Source: Hymenobacter armeniacus (GTDB lineage: Bacteria > Bacteroidota > Bacteroidia > Cytophagales > Hymenobacteraceae). Taken from it: a stretch of DNA of 64,000 nucleotides. Under the pieces are notes generated by a model that saw only the letters and a list, made by a program, of their open reading frames with translations, was not told the origin of the DNA and ran no database searches. Of this stretch, positions 7,854 through 16,196 are shown piece by piece. The stretch lies in contig NZ_JACXAC010000001.1 of the NCBI RefSeq assembly GCF_014699055.1, forward strand, positions 1-64,000, read 5' to 3'. Numbering within the stretch: position 1 is the first letter of the stretch; every line of letters starts with the position of its first letter. Position numbers and translations under genes: made by a program.

Positions 7854-9194
7854 CTACCGGCCCACGTAGCTGTGCGGGGTCACGCCTCGCAGCTCGGCCC
7901 TCACGCTCTCGCTCACGTCGAGCCCGTTGATGAACTCGCCGATGCTGGCGGCCGAAATAGCCTCGCCGGTGCGGGTGAGGGCCTTGAGGGCGTTGTAGGG
8001 GTCGGGGTAGGCTTCGCGGCGCAGGATGGTCTGGATGCCTTCGGCTACCACGGCCCAGTTGGCTTCAAGGTCGCGGTGCAGGGCCGTTTCGTCGAGGGCC
8101 AGCTTGCCCAGGCCGCGCTGCAGGGCGCCCAGCGCGATGAGGATGTGGCCCAGCGGCACGCCCAGGTTGCGCAGCACCGTGGAGTCGGTGAGGTCGCGCT
8201 GCAGGCGCGAGATGGGCAGCTTGGCCGCAAAGTGTTCGAGCAGGGCGTTGGCCACGCCCAGGTTGCCCTCAGCGTTTTCGAAGTCGATGGGGTTGACCTT
8301 GTGGGGCATGGCTGACGAGCCCACTTCGCCCGCCTTGATGGTTTGCTTGAAATAGCCCAGCGAGATGTATTGCCACACGTCGCGGGCCAGGTCCATCAAG
8401 ATGGTGTTGAGGCGCTTGAGGGCGTCGCAATGGGCGGCCAGGTGGTCGTAGTGCTCAATCTGGGTGGTGGGGAAAGAGCGGGCCAGGCCGAGCCGGTCGT
8501 TTACAAACGTAGTGGCGAAAGCGTGCCAGTCGGTGCCCGGGTAGGCCACGGCGTGCGCATTAAAATTGCCGGTGGCCCCGCCAAACTTGGCCCCGAACGG
8601 AATCTGGGCCAGTAGGGCCACCTGGGCGTCGAGCCGGGCCACAAACACGGCAATTTCCTTGCCCAGGCGGGTGGGCGAGGCGGGCTGGCCGTGGGTGCGG
8701 GCCAGCATGGGCACGGCGTCCCACTCCTGAGCGCGGGCGGCCAGGGCGTTGCGTACCTGGGCGTAGGCCGGCAGCAGTACGCCCATCAGCGCGTCGCGGA
8801 AGCTGAGCGGAATGGCTGTGTTGTTGATGTCCTGCGACGTAAGGCCGAAGTGGATAAATTCGACAAACGCGCCCAGACCGAGCTTGGCAAACTCGTCGCG
8901 CAGCCAGTACTCCACCGCTTTCACGTCGTGGTTGGTCACGGCTTCGTGGGCTTTCACCGCTTCCGCGTCGGCTTCGCTGAAGCCCTCGTAGAGGCGCCGC
9001 AGGCCCGGGAAAGCGTCGGCCGGCACGGCTTGCAGCTGGGGCAGCGGCAGCTCGGCCAGGGCGATGAAATACTCGACTTCGACCAGCACGCGGTAGCGGA
9101 TGAGGGCCATTTCGGAGAAGCGCGTGGCCAGGGGAGCCGTGGCGCGGGCGTAGCGCCCGTCGAGGGGCGAGAGGGCGGTGAGGGGGCTGGGCAT
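7854..9194 (-). CDS. purB: Adenylosuccinate lyase
   Basis: A 446-residue adenylosuccinate lyase, which makes fumarate in two steps of purine synthesis: SAICAR to AICAR and adenylosuccinate to AMP. Seen: the N-terminal 'LSPLDGRYA' typical of PurB, 'FIHFGLTSQDINNTA', 'LARTHGQPASPTRLGKE' with the catalytic His, and the fumarase/lyase superfamily signature 'GSSAMPHKVNPIDFE'. The frame extends 60 codons upstream, but that part is Arg-rich and unlike PurB. The ATG at 9194 matches family starts and lies 4 bases after a perfect TACTTTTG box, so the mRNA is probably leaderless. Confidence 0.95.
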   Translation of the reverse strand: MPSPLTALSPLDGRYARATAPLATRFSEMALIRYRVLVEVEYFIALAELPLPQLQAVPADAFPGLRRLYEGFSEADAEAVKAHEAVTNHDVKAVEYWLRDEFAKLGLGAFVEFIHFGLTSQDINNTAIPLSFRDALMGVLLPAYAQVRNALAARAQEWDAVPMLARTHGQPASPTRLGKEIAVFVARLDAQVALLAQIPFGAKFGGATGNFNAHAVAYPGTDWHAFATTFVNDRLGLARSFPTTQIEHYDHLAAHCDALKRLNTILMDLARDVWQYISLGYFKQTIKAGEVGSSAMPHKVNPIDFENAEGNLGVANALLEHFAAKLPISRLQRDLTDSTVLRNLGVPLGHILIALGALQRGLGKLALDETALHRDLEANWAVVAEGIQTILRREAYPDPYNALKALTRTGEAISAASIGEFINGLDVSESVRAELRGVTPHSYVGR

Positions 9195-9198
9195 GGCG

Positions 9199-9206
9199 CA
9201 AAAGTA
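9199..9206 (-). promoter_or_regulatory. TAnnTTTG promoter element directly before purB
   Basis: TACTTTTG on the minus strand, ending 4 bases before the purB ATG. With the usual Bacteroidota spacing the transcript would begin at or next to the start codon. Confidence 0.65.
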
Positions 9207-9487
9207 CGGGCCAGAAGAGCGGTGCCGCGCGGCTGGCTCCCCATTGCCAGAGAAGAGGCGTTGCCGCGGCGGCAGCTGGCGCCGCCGGGCAGGGCGAGAG
9301 CCCATTGAACGATACGCAGGCAGTTTGCATTTCATCCTTTCGGCCCGATTATCCGACCCGTCGAGGGCCGGCAACCGGGGCTAAGCCCCTCAGCCGTTGC
9401 GGAAACGGCGGCGCCCCCGGCTTTGTGGGTAGCCGAGCCGTCCGTTCCGGCGTCGCAGCCGTATTCCTGCTACGCCTGCGTTTTCCT

Positions 9488-9495
9488 TACCTTTG
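9488..9495 (+). promoter_or_regulatory. TAnnTTTG promoter element for the GT51 gene
   Basis: TACCTTTG, a perfect -7 match, ends 3 bases before a TTG codon (9499) in frame with the transglycosylase. It rules out the overlapping TTG at 9493 as a start. Confidence 0.6.
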
Positions 9496-9498
9496 GCG

Positions 9499-11655
9499 TT
9501 GGCTAAGCCGCCCACTTTATTGATTTCCGTGCGCATTTCCCCTTCCACCAAACGACTTGTATTCGGCATTTTAGGCGGCCTAGCGGTGCTGCTGCTGCTG
9601 GCATTTGCCGTGTTTCAGTGGAAGCGCCAGCAGCTGCTGGACTACGCGCTGAAAGAGGTTAAGGCCAAAATTGAGCGCAAATACCCGGTCATTCTCACGC
9701 TGGGGCCGGCCAAGTTCGCGGGCTTCAAAACCGTTGAAATCGCGGGCCTGGGCCTGGTGCCCACCGCCAACCCCACCGATACCCTGCTCACCGCCCGCCG
9801 CCTGCAGGCCAGCCTGAGCGTGCGCTCGCTCTTCGCCGGCCGCCCGGTGTTCAGCGACCTGCAAATCATCACGGCCCGCCTCACGCCCCACAAAACGGCC
9901 ACCGCCGATAACTACGGCTTCCTGATTAAGAAACAGAAGCCCAGCGCCGCCCCGCGCGACACCACCAAAGGCACCAACTACGGCCTGCTGCTGAACCAGG
10001 CCCTCGAAACGGTGTTCGACAACGTGCCCGGCGAAGCCAATTTCAAGGATTTCACGGTGAGCTACGCCAGCCTGCGCCACACAGCCATGCTGCGCCTGCC
10101 CGAGCTCAAGATTCAGGACGGCGACATCAGCGGCAGCCTCACGGCTACCATCGACTCGGTGGCCAACCAGCTGGGCATCAGCGGGCACATCGAGCCCGGC
10201 GACTATGCGCTGAACGCCAAGGTGTTCGGGATAGGGGGCTCGGTGCAGCTGCCCTACGTGCCCCGCCGCTTCGGGGCCCTGGTGAGCTTCGACACGGTGC
10301 AGGTGCGCCTGGACAGCAAGGATTTTGACGACGACGACACCGGCGGCACGCTCACGGTGCGCGGCTCCCTGGCCGCCCGCAATTTTAGCCTCTACCACCC
10401 CAAGCTGGCGGCCAACGAAATTGAGGTGAAGCGCGGCGGGCTCGACTTCGTGGCCAAATTGGGCCGTGGCACCGCCGCCCTGGAAAAAGGCAGCCAGATT
10501 ACGGTGAACAAAATCGTGCTCTACCCCGAAATCAGCGTGCGCATGAAGCCCAGCCGGGCCGTAAGCATCAACGTGACGTCGGCCGAGACGGAAGCCAACG
10601 ACTTCTTTGCCTCGCTGCCCACCGGCATTTTCGACGAGGTGCGCGGCACCCAGGGCACCGGCACGCTCACCTACCGCATGAGCGGCAGCCTCGACATGGC
10701 CCAGGTCGACAGCCTGAAGTTCGATTCCAGCCTCAAGGGCAAGAATTTCAAGCTCACCAGCTTCGGCGAAGAAGACCTCAACAAGCTGAATACGCCCTTT
10801 GTGCAAACGGTGTACAACGACAAGGGCGACTCGGTGCGCACCTTCGTGGTGGGCCCGCCCAACCCCGATTTTGTGCCCTACAACGAGGTGTCGCCCTACC
10901 TCATTCACGCCATCACCACGGCCGAAGACCCGCGCTTCTTCACGCACAAAGGCTTCATGGAGAAGGCGTTTGTGAAATCGGCCATCCAGAACATTAAGGA
11001 GAAGCGCTTTGCCCGCGGCGGCAGCACGCTCAGCATGCAGCTGGTGAAGAACGTGTTTTTGACCCGCCAGAAAACCGTGGCCCGCAAAATCGAAGAGGCC
11101 CTCATCGTGTGGCTGCTCGAAAACACGCACTTGGCCAGCAAGCAGCGTATGTTTGAGGTGTATTTGAACATCATCGAGTGGGGCCCGAGCAAGTACCGCT
11201 GGCCCAGCGGCAAGCGCGGCGTGTATGGCGTGAAGGACGCGGCCCTGTTCTACTACGGCAAGCGCCCCAGCGAGCTGAACCTGGCCGAAAGCCTCTACCT
11301 GGCCAGCATCATCCCCAAACCCAAGTACGCGCGCTATTCCTTCGATGCCTACGGCGACCTGCGCCGCAGCACCCGCTACTTCTTCCGGCTCATTGCCGAC
11401 ATCATGGCCACCCGCGGCCTCATCACGCCCAACGACCGCGAGAACCTGCCCTACGGGCTGAGCCTCAACGGTCCGGCGCGGCAGTACATGCGTTTCTCGG
11501 CTCGCCCCGACACCACCCGCGCCACCGTGGCCGCCGATTCGAGCCAGTTTGAGCCCCTCAACCTGATTGACCTGCTCAACACCGGCGCCGCCGCCCCCGA
11601 CGCGGGCGTCAACTCCAACGCCGCCGACCCCGAAGCGCCCAAAGCGCCCAAGTAG
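9499..11655 (+). CDS. Peptidoglycan glycosyltransferase (GT51) with long AsmA-like N-terminal region
   Basis: A ~718-residue inner-membrane protein. A membrane helix lies at about residues 18-36. About 400 residues follow in a beta-rich, AsmA/DUF748-like style ('FKTVEIAGLGLVP', 'LRLPELKIQDGDISGSL'). A GT51 domain then covers about 440-610: 'TTAEDPRFFTHKGF' with the catalytic Glu, 'GGSTLSMQLVKNVFL', 'RKIEEALIVWLLE', 'FEVYLNIIEWGP' and 'LNLAESLYLASIIPKPKYA'. No transpeptidase domain is present, so it would polymerise lipid II only. No ATG is available; the TTG at 9499 sits 3 bases after a perfect promoter box, and a GTG at 9529 is the alternative. The last ~60 residues are Ala/Pro-rich. The AsmA-like label rests on style only. 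Confidence 0.85.
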   Translation: MAKPPTLLISVRISPSTKRLVFGILGGLAVLLLLAFAVFQWKRQQLLDYALKEVKAKIERKYPVILTLGPAKFAGFKTVEIAGLGLVPTANPTDTLLTARRLQASLSVRSLFAGRPVFSDLQIITARLTPHKTATADNYGFLIKKQKPSAAPRDTTKGTNYGLLLNQALETVFDNVPGEANFKDFTVSYASLRHTAMLRLPELKIQDGDISGSLTATIDSVANQLGISGHIEPGDYALNAKVFGIGGSVQLPYVPRRFGALVSFDTVQVRLDSKDFDDDDTGGTLTVRGSLAARNFSLYHPKLAANEIEVKRGGLDFVAKLGRGTAALEKGSQITVNKIVLYPEISVRMKPSRAVSINVTSAETEANDFFASLPTGIFDEVRGTQGTGTLTYRMSGSLDMAQVDSLKFDSSLKGKNFKLTSFGEEDLNKLNTPFVQTVYNDKGDSVRTFVVGPPNPDFVPYNEVSPYLIHAITTAEDPRFFTHKGFMEKAFVKSAIQNIKEKRFARGGSTLSMQLVKNVFLTRQKTVARKIEEALIVWLLENTHLASKQRMFEVYLNIIEWGPSKYRWPSGKRGVYGVKDAALFYYGKRPSELNLAESLYLASIIPKPKYARYSFDAYGDLRRSTRYFFRLIADIMATRGLITPNDRENLPYGLSLNGPARQYMRFSARPDTTRATVAADSSQFEPLNLIDLLNTGAAAPDAGVNSNAADPEAPKAPK

Positions 11656-11672
11656 CCGCCCGCCAACAGCAC

Positions 11673-11711
11673 AAAAAAGGGGATGAGCCACGGCGGCTCA
11701 TCCCCTTTTTT
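11673..11711. terminator. Bidirectional rho-independent terminator
   Basis: A perfect 17-bp inverted repeat (arms 11673-11689 and 11695-11711, 5-base loop). The core GGGGATGAGCC is bordered by six A on the left and six T on the right, so it ends transcription of both the GT51 gene (plus) and the delta-60 gene (minus). Confidence 0.9.
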
Positions 11712-11728
11712 CTGGCTGAAAAAACGGC

Positions 11729-14296
11729 TTATTCCACCGCAATGCGGCGTGCCACCGTGCCCGAGGCATACTGCACGCGCAGCAGGTACACGCCGGCGGG
11801 CAGTCCCGCCAGGTCCATGGTTTGCTTGGGGGCGCTGCCCGCCGCCTGGTGGCGCACGGTGCGGCCGAGGGCATCGGTGAGGTCGAGGGCAATGGGGCGG
11901 GCGCTGAGGTCGGGGGCAATGTGCAACTGGCCGTGCGCCGGCACCGGCCAGGCAGCGGTGCGCTCGGCCACGGCGGTGGGCGCTTGCACCGCCAGCACGT
12001 TGGCGGCCGTGATGCGGGCCACGCCCACGCGCGGCAAGCCGGCCACACTGATGAACTGGCCCGCCAGCACAATGGCGCCGTTGGGCTGCACCTCCACGGC
12101 GCGCACCACGTTATTGGGGTTGGCCGTGGGGCCAAACGAGGTGTCGAGCTGGCCATTGTCGAGCACCCGCGCCAGGTTGACGAGCGTGCCGACGCCGGGC
12201 ACGGTTGCATTAAAATTGCCGCCCAGCAGCACGCGGCCGTTGGGCTGAATGGCCAGCGTGCGCACCGTGCCCGCAAGCACGGTGTTGGAAAAAAAGCTCG
12301 GGTCGAGCGCGCCGGTGGCCAGCAAGCGGGCCACGCCGTAGCGCGACAGACCCCCGACCTGGTTGAAGTAGCCGCCCACCAGCAGCCGGCCATCGGCCTG
12401 CTGGGCCAGGTCGAACACCTGCCCCGGCGCGATGGTGGTGCTGGCAAGCGTGTAGGCCGTGGTGTTGAAAAAACCGGCGTCGAGCGCGCCGGTGCTTTCG
12501 TAGCGCACCACGCGGTACACGGAGCCTTGCGTGCCCGTCCGGAACCGGCCCGCCACCACAATGCGGCCATCGGACTGCACCAGCACGGCATTGGCGTCGG
12601 CGGCGTTGCCCAGCGTCCCGTTCACAACGGGGCGGGCAAAGCTGGGGTCCACGGCGCCGGTGCTCGTGAGGCGCACCACCCCGTTGAAGGAAAGCCCGTT
12701 GGCCGTGCCGCTCAGGTAGCCGGCCACCAATATGCGGCCGTCGGCCTGCACGGCCAAGCCGTTGACGGTGGACACGTAATAGCCGGGCCCCGAAACGAAA
12801 GGCGTGAACGTGGCATCGGGGGCACCGCTGGCGTCGAAGCGCAACACGCTCAGGGCGGTGCCGGCCAGCACCTTGCCGTCGGGCTGAAGGCGGAGGCTGG
12901 TCACGGCGTCGGACAGCGCGCCCGTGGCGGCCCCGAATGCGGCGTCGAGGGTGCCGTTGGGCAGCAGGCGCACCAGGCGGTGCACGGGCTGCCCGTTCAG
13001 CTCGGTGAAATCGCCGCCGAGCAGCAGCTTGCCGTCGGGCTGCAGGGCCAGGGCGCTGGCAAAGCCCGGGTTTTGCAGGCGGGGCAGAAAGGCCGTTTCG
13101 AGGGCGCCGGCGGGCGTGAGGCGCACCACCGGCTGCTCCAGGTTGTTGAACGTGCCAAACTCGCCGCCCACCAGCAGGCTGCCGTTGGGCTGCAGGCCCA
13201 GCGTGGCCGGGGCCTGGCTGGGGCCGGTGCCCACCTGAAAGGTCAGGTCGGCGGTGCCGTCGGGGTTGAGGCGGGCCACGTGGTTGCCCACGGCCCCGGT
13301 GAAGTAGCCGCTCACAATGATTTTGCCATCGGCCTGTAGCAGCACGGCGGGGTCGGAGGAGCTATTCGACACGTCGCCGTCCTGAAACAGCGACACCGCA
13401 AAGTTGGCGTCGAGCCCGCCCGTGGGTTGCAGGCGTACCAGGCCCGCATACGCCGTGGCGCCGGCGCCGGACAGCGCCAGGTAGCCGTTTGCCAGCACCT
13501 TGCCGTCGGGCTGCAGCACGAGGCCTTCTACGAACGAGTTGGCCAGCAGGGGCGAGACAAAGGAGGCGTCGACGCTGCCGTTGGCATTCAGGCGCACCAG
13601 GCTCTGCGTGAACTGGCCGTTGAAGCTCGTGAAGTCGCCGCCAATCAGGATTTTGCCGTCGGGCTGCACCGCAATGGTCTCCGGAAACGCCCCCGCCCCG
13701 AAGCCCGTGCCCACGTTGAACGTGGCATCGACGCTGCCGTTGGCGTTGAGGCGCACCACCCCGGCCGCCGGCACGCCGTGGTAGGTTTCAAACGACCCAG
13801 CCACCAAAATCTTGCCGTCGGGCTGCACCGCAAAGGCCTGCCCGAAGCCGTAGCCCTGGCTGCCGCTCGGGCCCGCGCCCCCGCCAAAGCTGGCGTCGGC
13901 GGTGCCGTTGGCGTTCAGGCGCAGCAATTCGGGGCGCGTGAGGCCGCCGGCCGTCACCGTGTTGCCATTGCCCACCAGCAGGTACTGGCCCGTGGGCAGG
14001 CCCAGCACCTGCGCCACGCCCCCCACGCTGCCCACGTTCTGCGAAAACGGCAGGTCCACGTTGCCCAGGTCGTCGAAGCGGGCAAAGGAGTTGGCGGCCG
14101 CGCCGTTGGCCCGCGTGAAGTAGCCGCCCAGCACGCGCTTGCCGTCGGCCTGCGGTGGCCCCATGTAGTACACTTTGCCCGTGGTGTAGAGCGAGAGGGG
14201 AGAAGTGAAACCCGGGTCCAGCGTTTGGCCGGCCGCGGGTTGGCAGAAGCGCAGGCCCAGAAGAAATCCCGCTGCTAGGAGTCGAAGTGTTTTCAT
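11729..14296 (-). CDS. Secreted delta-60 repeat protein with T9SS sorting domain
   Basis: An 855-residue exported protein. A signal peptide (about 1-23, ending 'PAAGQ') is followed by about 13 delta-60 repeats of ~55 residues, each with a core like 'QPDGKILVAGSF' and a partner 'VVRLNANGSVDATF'. They should fold as a beta-propeller-like array. The last ~80 residues form a Por-type (type A) sorting domain: 'WPVPAHGQLHI', 'LDLTDALGRTV', 'LAGLPAGVYLLRV' and 'ARRIAVE'. This sends the protein through the type IX secretion system to the cell surface or medium. The ligand is unknown. It ends at a strong shared terminator. Confidence 0.9.
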   Translation of the reverse strand: MKTLRLLAAGFLLGLRFCQPAAGQTLDPGFTSPLSLYTTGKVYYMGPPQADGKRVLGGYFTRANGAAANSFARFDDLGNVDLPFSQNVGSVGGVAQVLGLPTGQYLLVGNGNTVTAGGLTRPELLRLNANGTADASFGGGAGPSGSQGYGFGQAFAVQPDGKILVAGSFETYHGVPAAGVVRLNANGSVDATFNVGTGFGAGAFPETIAVQPDGKILIGGDFTSFNGQFTQSLVRLNANGSVDASFVSPLLANSFVEGLVLQPDGKVLANGYLALSGAGATAYAGLVRLQPTGGLDANFAVSLFQDGDVSNSSSDPAVLLQADGKIIVSGYFTGAVGNHVARLNPDGTADLTFQVGTGPSQAPATLGLQPNGSLLVGGEFGTFNNLEQPVVRLTPAGALETAFLPRLQNPGFASALALQPDGKLLLGGDFTELNGQPVHRLVRLLPNGTLDAAFGAATGALSDAVTSLRLQPDGKVLAGTALSVLRFDASGAPDATFTPFVSGPGYYVSTVNGLAVQADGRILVAGYLSGTANGLSFNGVVRLTSTGAVDPSFARPVVNGTLGNAADANAVLVQSDGRIVVAGRFRTGTQGSVYRVVRYESTGALDAGFFNTTAYTLASTTIAPGQVFDLAQQADGRLLVGGYFNQVGGLSRYGVARLLATGALDPSFFSNTVLAGTVRTLAIQPNGRVLLGGNFNATVPGVGTLVNLARVLDNGQLDTSFGPTANPNNVVRAVEVQPNGAIVLAGQFISVAGLPRVGVARITAANVLAVQAPTAVAERTAAWPVPAHGQLHIAPDLSARPIALDLTDALGRTVRHQAAGSAPKQTMDLAGLPAGVYLLRVQYASGTVARRIAVE

Positions 14297-14363
14297 GCAG
14301 GCATGATGGCGTGGGGGTGAAAAAGGTTGTCCGGCCCGGGCAAAAGGTGCCCGCCCGCTAAAC

Positions 14364-15284
14364 TTATTCTTCGCGCTTGGGCCACAGCACCGAAGCCAAC
14401 GTGCTCAGCAGCAGCAGGCCGCCCACCACGCCCAGCGCGTAGGGCATGGGAATGGGCAGCACGTTTTCGAGCAGAATCTTGCTGCCGATGAATACCAGAA
14501 TCAGCGACAGGCCGTAGTGCAGGTAGTGGAACAGCCGCATCAGGCTGGCCAGGGCAAAGTACATGGCCCGCAGCCCCAGCAGGGCAAACACGTTGGAAGT
14601 AAACACCACAAACGTGTCGCGCGTGATGGCCAGAATGGCCGGAATGGAGTCGGCGGCAAATACCACGTCGGTGGTTTCCACCATCACCAGCACCACAAAG
14701 AGGGGCGTGGCGAAGCGCAGGCCTTCTTTTCGCACGAAGAACTTGCCGCCTTCCAGCTGCCGCGTGATGGGCAGGTGGCGGCTCAGGAACCGCACCACAG
14801 GGTTGTTTTCGGGGTCTATTTCGGCCGACTCGCCGGCCACGCCCATCTTGATGCCCGTGTAAACCAGGAAGGCCCCCAGCAAATACACCAAAAAGTGAAA
14901 CTTGGCCAGCAGCGCCCCGCCCACCAGGATAAACACGGCGCGCAAAATCAGTGCGCCCAGCACGCCCCAAAACAGGATGCGGTGCTGGTACTGCCCCGGC
15001 ACTTTGAAGTAATTGAAAATGAGCAGGAAGACAAACAGGTTGTCCACGCTCAGGGCCTTCTCCACCAGGTAGCCCGTCAGCCATTGCAGGCCGGCCTGGT
15101 GGCCCATGGTGCGGTACACCAGCACGTTGAACCCCAGCGAGAGCGTGACCCAAAACACGCTCCAGCCCAAGGCTTCGCGCAGCTTAATCTCGTGGGCTTT
15201 GCGGTTGAACACCAGCAAATCGAGCAGCAGCAGCCCAATGACGAACGCCGTAAAAGCCAGCCAAAACAGGGGAGTGTTTTCCAT
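14364..15284 (-). CDS. TerC family integral membrane protein
   Basis: A 306-residue protein with about eight membrane helices. It carries the TerC signatures 'EKALSVDNLFVFLLIF' in the third helix and 'TDVVFAADSIPAILAITRDTF' in the sixth, with acidic residues inside the membrane. TerC/Alx proteins are tied to metal (manganese or calcium) export and tellurite resistance, in some bacteria in support of secreted metalloproteins. The ATG at 15284 was chosen over an upstream ATG (15296) because it gives the usual start 'MENTPLFWLAFTAF'. It lies between the delta-60 gene and a GT2 gene on the same strand. Confidence 0.88.
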   Translation of the reverse strand: MENTPLFWLAFTAFVIGLLLLDLLVFNRKAHEIKLREALGWSVFWVTLSLGFNVLVYRTMGHQAGLQWLTGYLVEKALSVDNLFVFLLIFNYFKVPGQYQHRILFWGVLGALILRAVFILVGGALLAKFHFLVYLLGAFLVYTGIKMGVAGESAEIDPENNPVVRFLSRHLPITRQLEGGKFFVRKEGLRFATPLFVVLVMVETTDVVFAADSIPAILAITRDTFVVFTSNVFALLGLRAMYFALASLMRLFHYLHYGLSLILVFIGSKILLENVLPIPMPYALGVVGGLLLLSTLASVLWPKREE

Positions 15285-15320
15285 GCGCCGGCGCAAGATA
15301 CGCCGTGGCCTCGGCTGCGG

Positions 15321-16064
15321 CTATGCCTTGCCCACGGGCTTGAGCGGGTGCAGCCAGCTGCTCACCTTCATTTGCAGCACGCCGAAAAAGGCTTCCTCCA
15401 CAATGCCTTTCGACATTTTGGAGGTGCCGCGGGTGCGGTCGGTGAAAATGATGGGCACTTCCTTGATGCGGAAACCCAGCTGGTAGGCCAGCCATTTCAT
15501 CTCAATCTGAAAAGCGTAGCCCACGAAATGGATTTTCTCCAGCTCGATGGCGCGCAGCACCCGCGCCGTGTAGCACTTGAAGCCGGCCGTGGCGTCGCGG
15601 ATGGGCATGCCCGTGACGAGGCGCACGTACCACGAGGCGAAATACGACATGAGCACCCGCGACATGGGCCAGTTCACCACGTTCACGCCCTGGATGTAGC
15701 GCGAGCCGATGGCTACGTCGTAGCCCTCCTGCGCGCAGGCGTCGTAGAGGCGCACCAGGTCGTCGGGGTTGTGCGAAAAATCGGCGTCCATCTCGAAGAT
15801 GTACTCATAGTGGCGCGCCAGCGCCCACCGAAAGCCGTGGATGTAAGCCGTGCCCAGGCCCTGCTTGCCGCTGCGCTCCTCCAAAAACAGCCGCCCCGGA
15901 AACACCGCCTGCAGGCCGCGCACGATGGCGGCCGTGCCGTCGGGCGAGCCGTCGTCGATAATCAGCACGTCGAAAGCCCGCGGCAACGACATCACCTTGC
16001 GGATAATCAGCTCCGCATTTTCGCGCTCGTTGTAGGTGGGGATTAGGACGAGGCTTTCGCTCAT
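15321..16064 (-). CDS. Polyprenol monophosphomannose synthase-like GT2
   Basis: A 247-residue soluble GT2 enzyme of the DPM1 type: 'VLIPTYNERENAELIIRKV', 'VLIIDDGSPDGTA', 'EMDADFSHNPDDL' with the metal-binding DAD, 'GSRYIQGVNVVNWP' and 'FKCYTARVLRAIEL'. It transfers a hexose, probably mannose, from its nucleotide to polyprenyl phosphate on the inner membrane face. It lacks the C-terminal helices of the GT2 at 3557-4537. Its ATG lies 5 bases after a perfect TATCTTTG box, so a leaderless mRNA is likely. Confidence 0.88.
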   Translation of the reverse strand: MSESLVLIPTYNERENAELIIRKVMSLPRAFDVLIIDDGSPDGTAAIVRGLQAVFPGRLFLEERSGKQGLGTAYIHGFRWALARHYEYIFEMDADFSHNPDDLVRLYDACAQEGYDVAIGSRYIQGVNVVNWPMSRVLMSYFASWYVRLVTGMPIRDATAGFKCYTARVLRAIELEKIHFVGYAFQIEMKWLAYQLGFRIKEVPIIFTDRTRGTSKMSKGIVEEAFFGVLQMKVSSWLHPLKPVGKA

Positions 16065-16069
16065 GGGGG

Positions 16070-16077
16070 CAAAGATA
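16070..16077 (-). promoter_or_regulatory. TAnnTTTG promoter element before the DPM1-like gene
   Basis: TATCTTTG on the minus strand, followed by five C and the ATG at 16064. It is one of six start-adjacent boxes in the window. Confidence 0.65.
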
Positions 16078-16196
16078 GGGTTTCGCGGTACGAAGCTGCA
16101 TGGTAGCGCGGGCCCCTGAGCGGCTTTTTGCCAAGCTGAAAAGAAGCTATAAAGGTATTTGGAAGGCGCTATGCCGGCAAACGTCCGGGCAAGGGG

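Noticed and set aside
9195-9374. Upstream extension of the purB frame
   Set aside because: Sixty Arg-rich codons without similarity, and it would run over the TACTTTTG box; the ATG at 9194 fits PurB.
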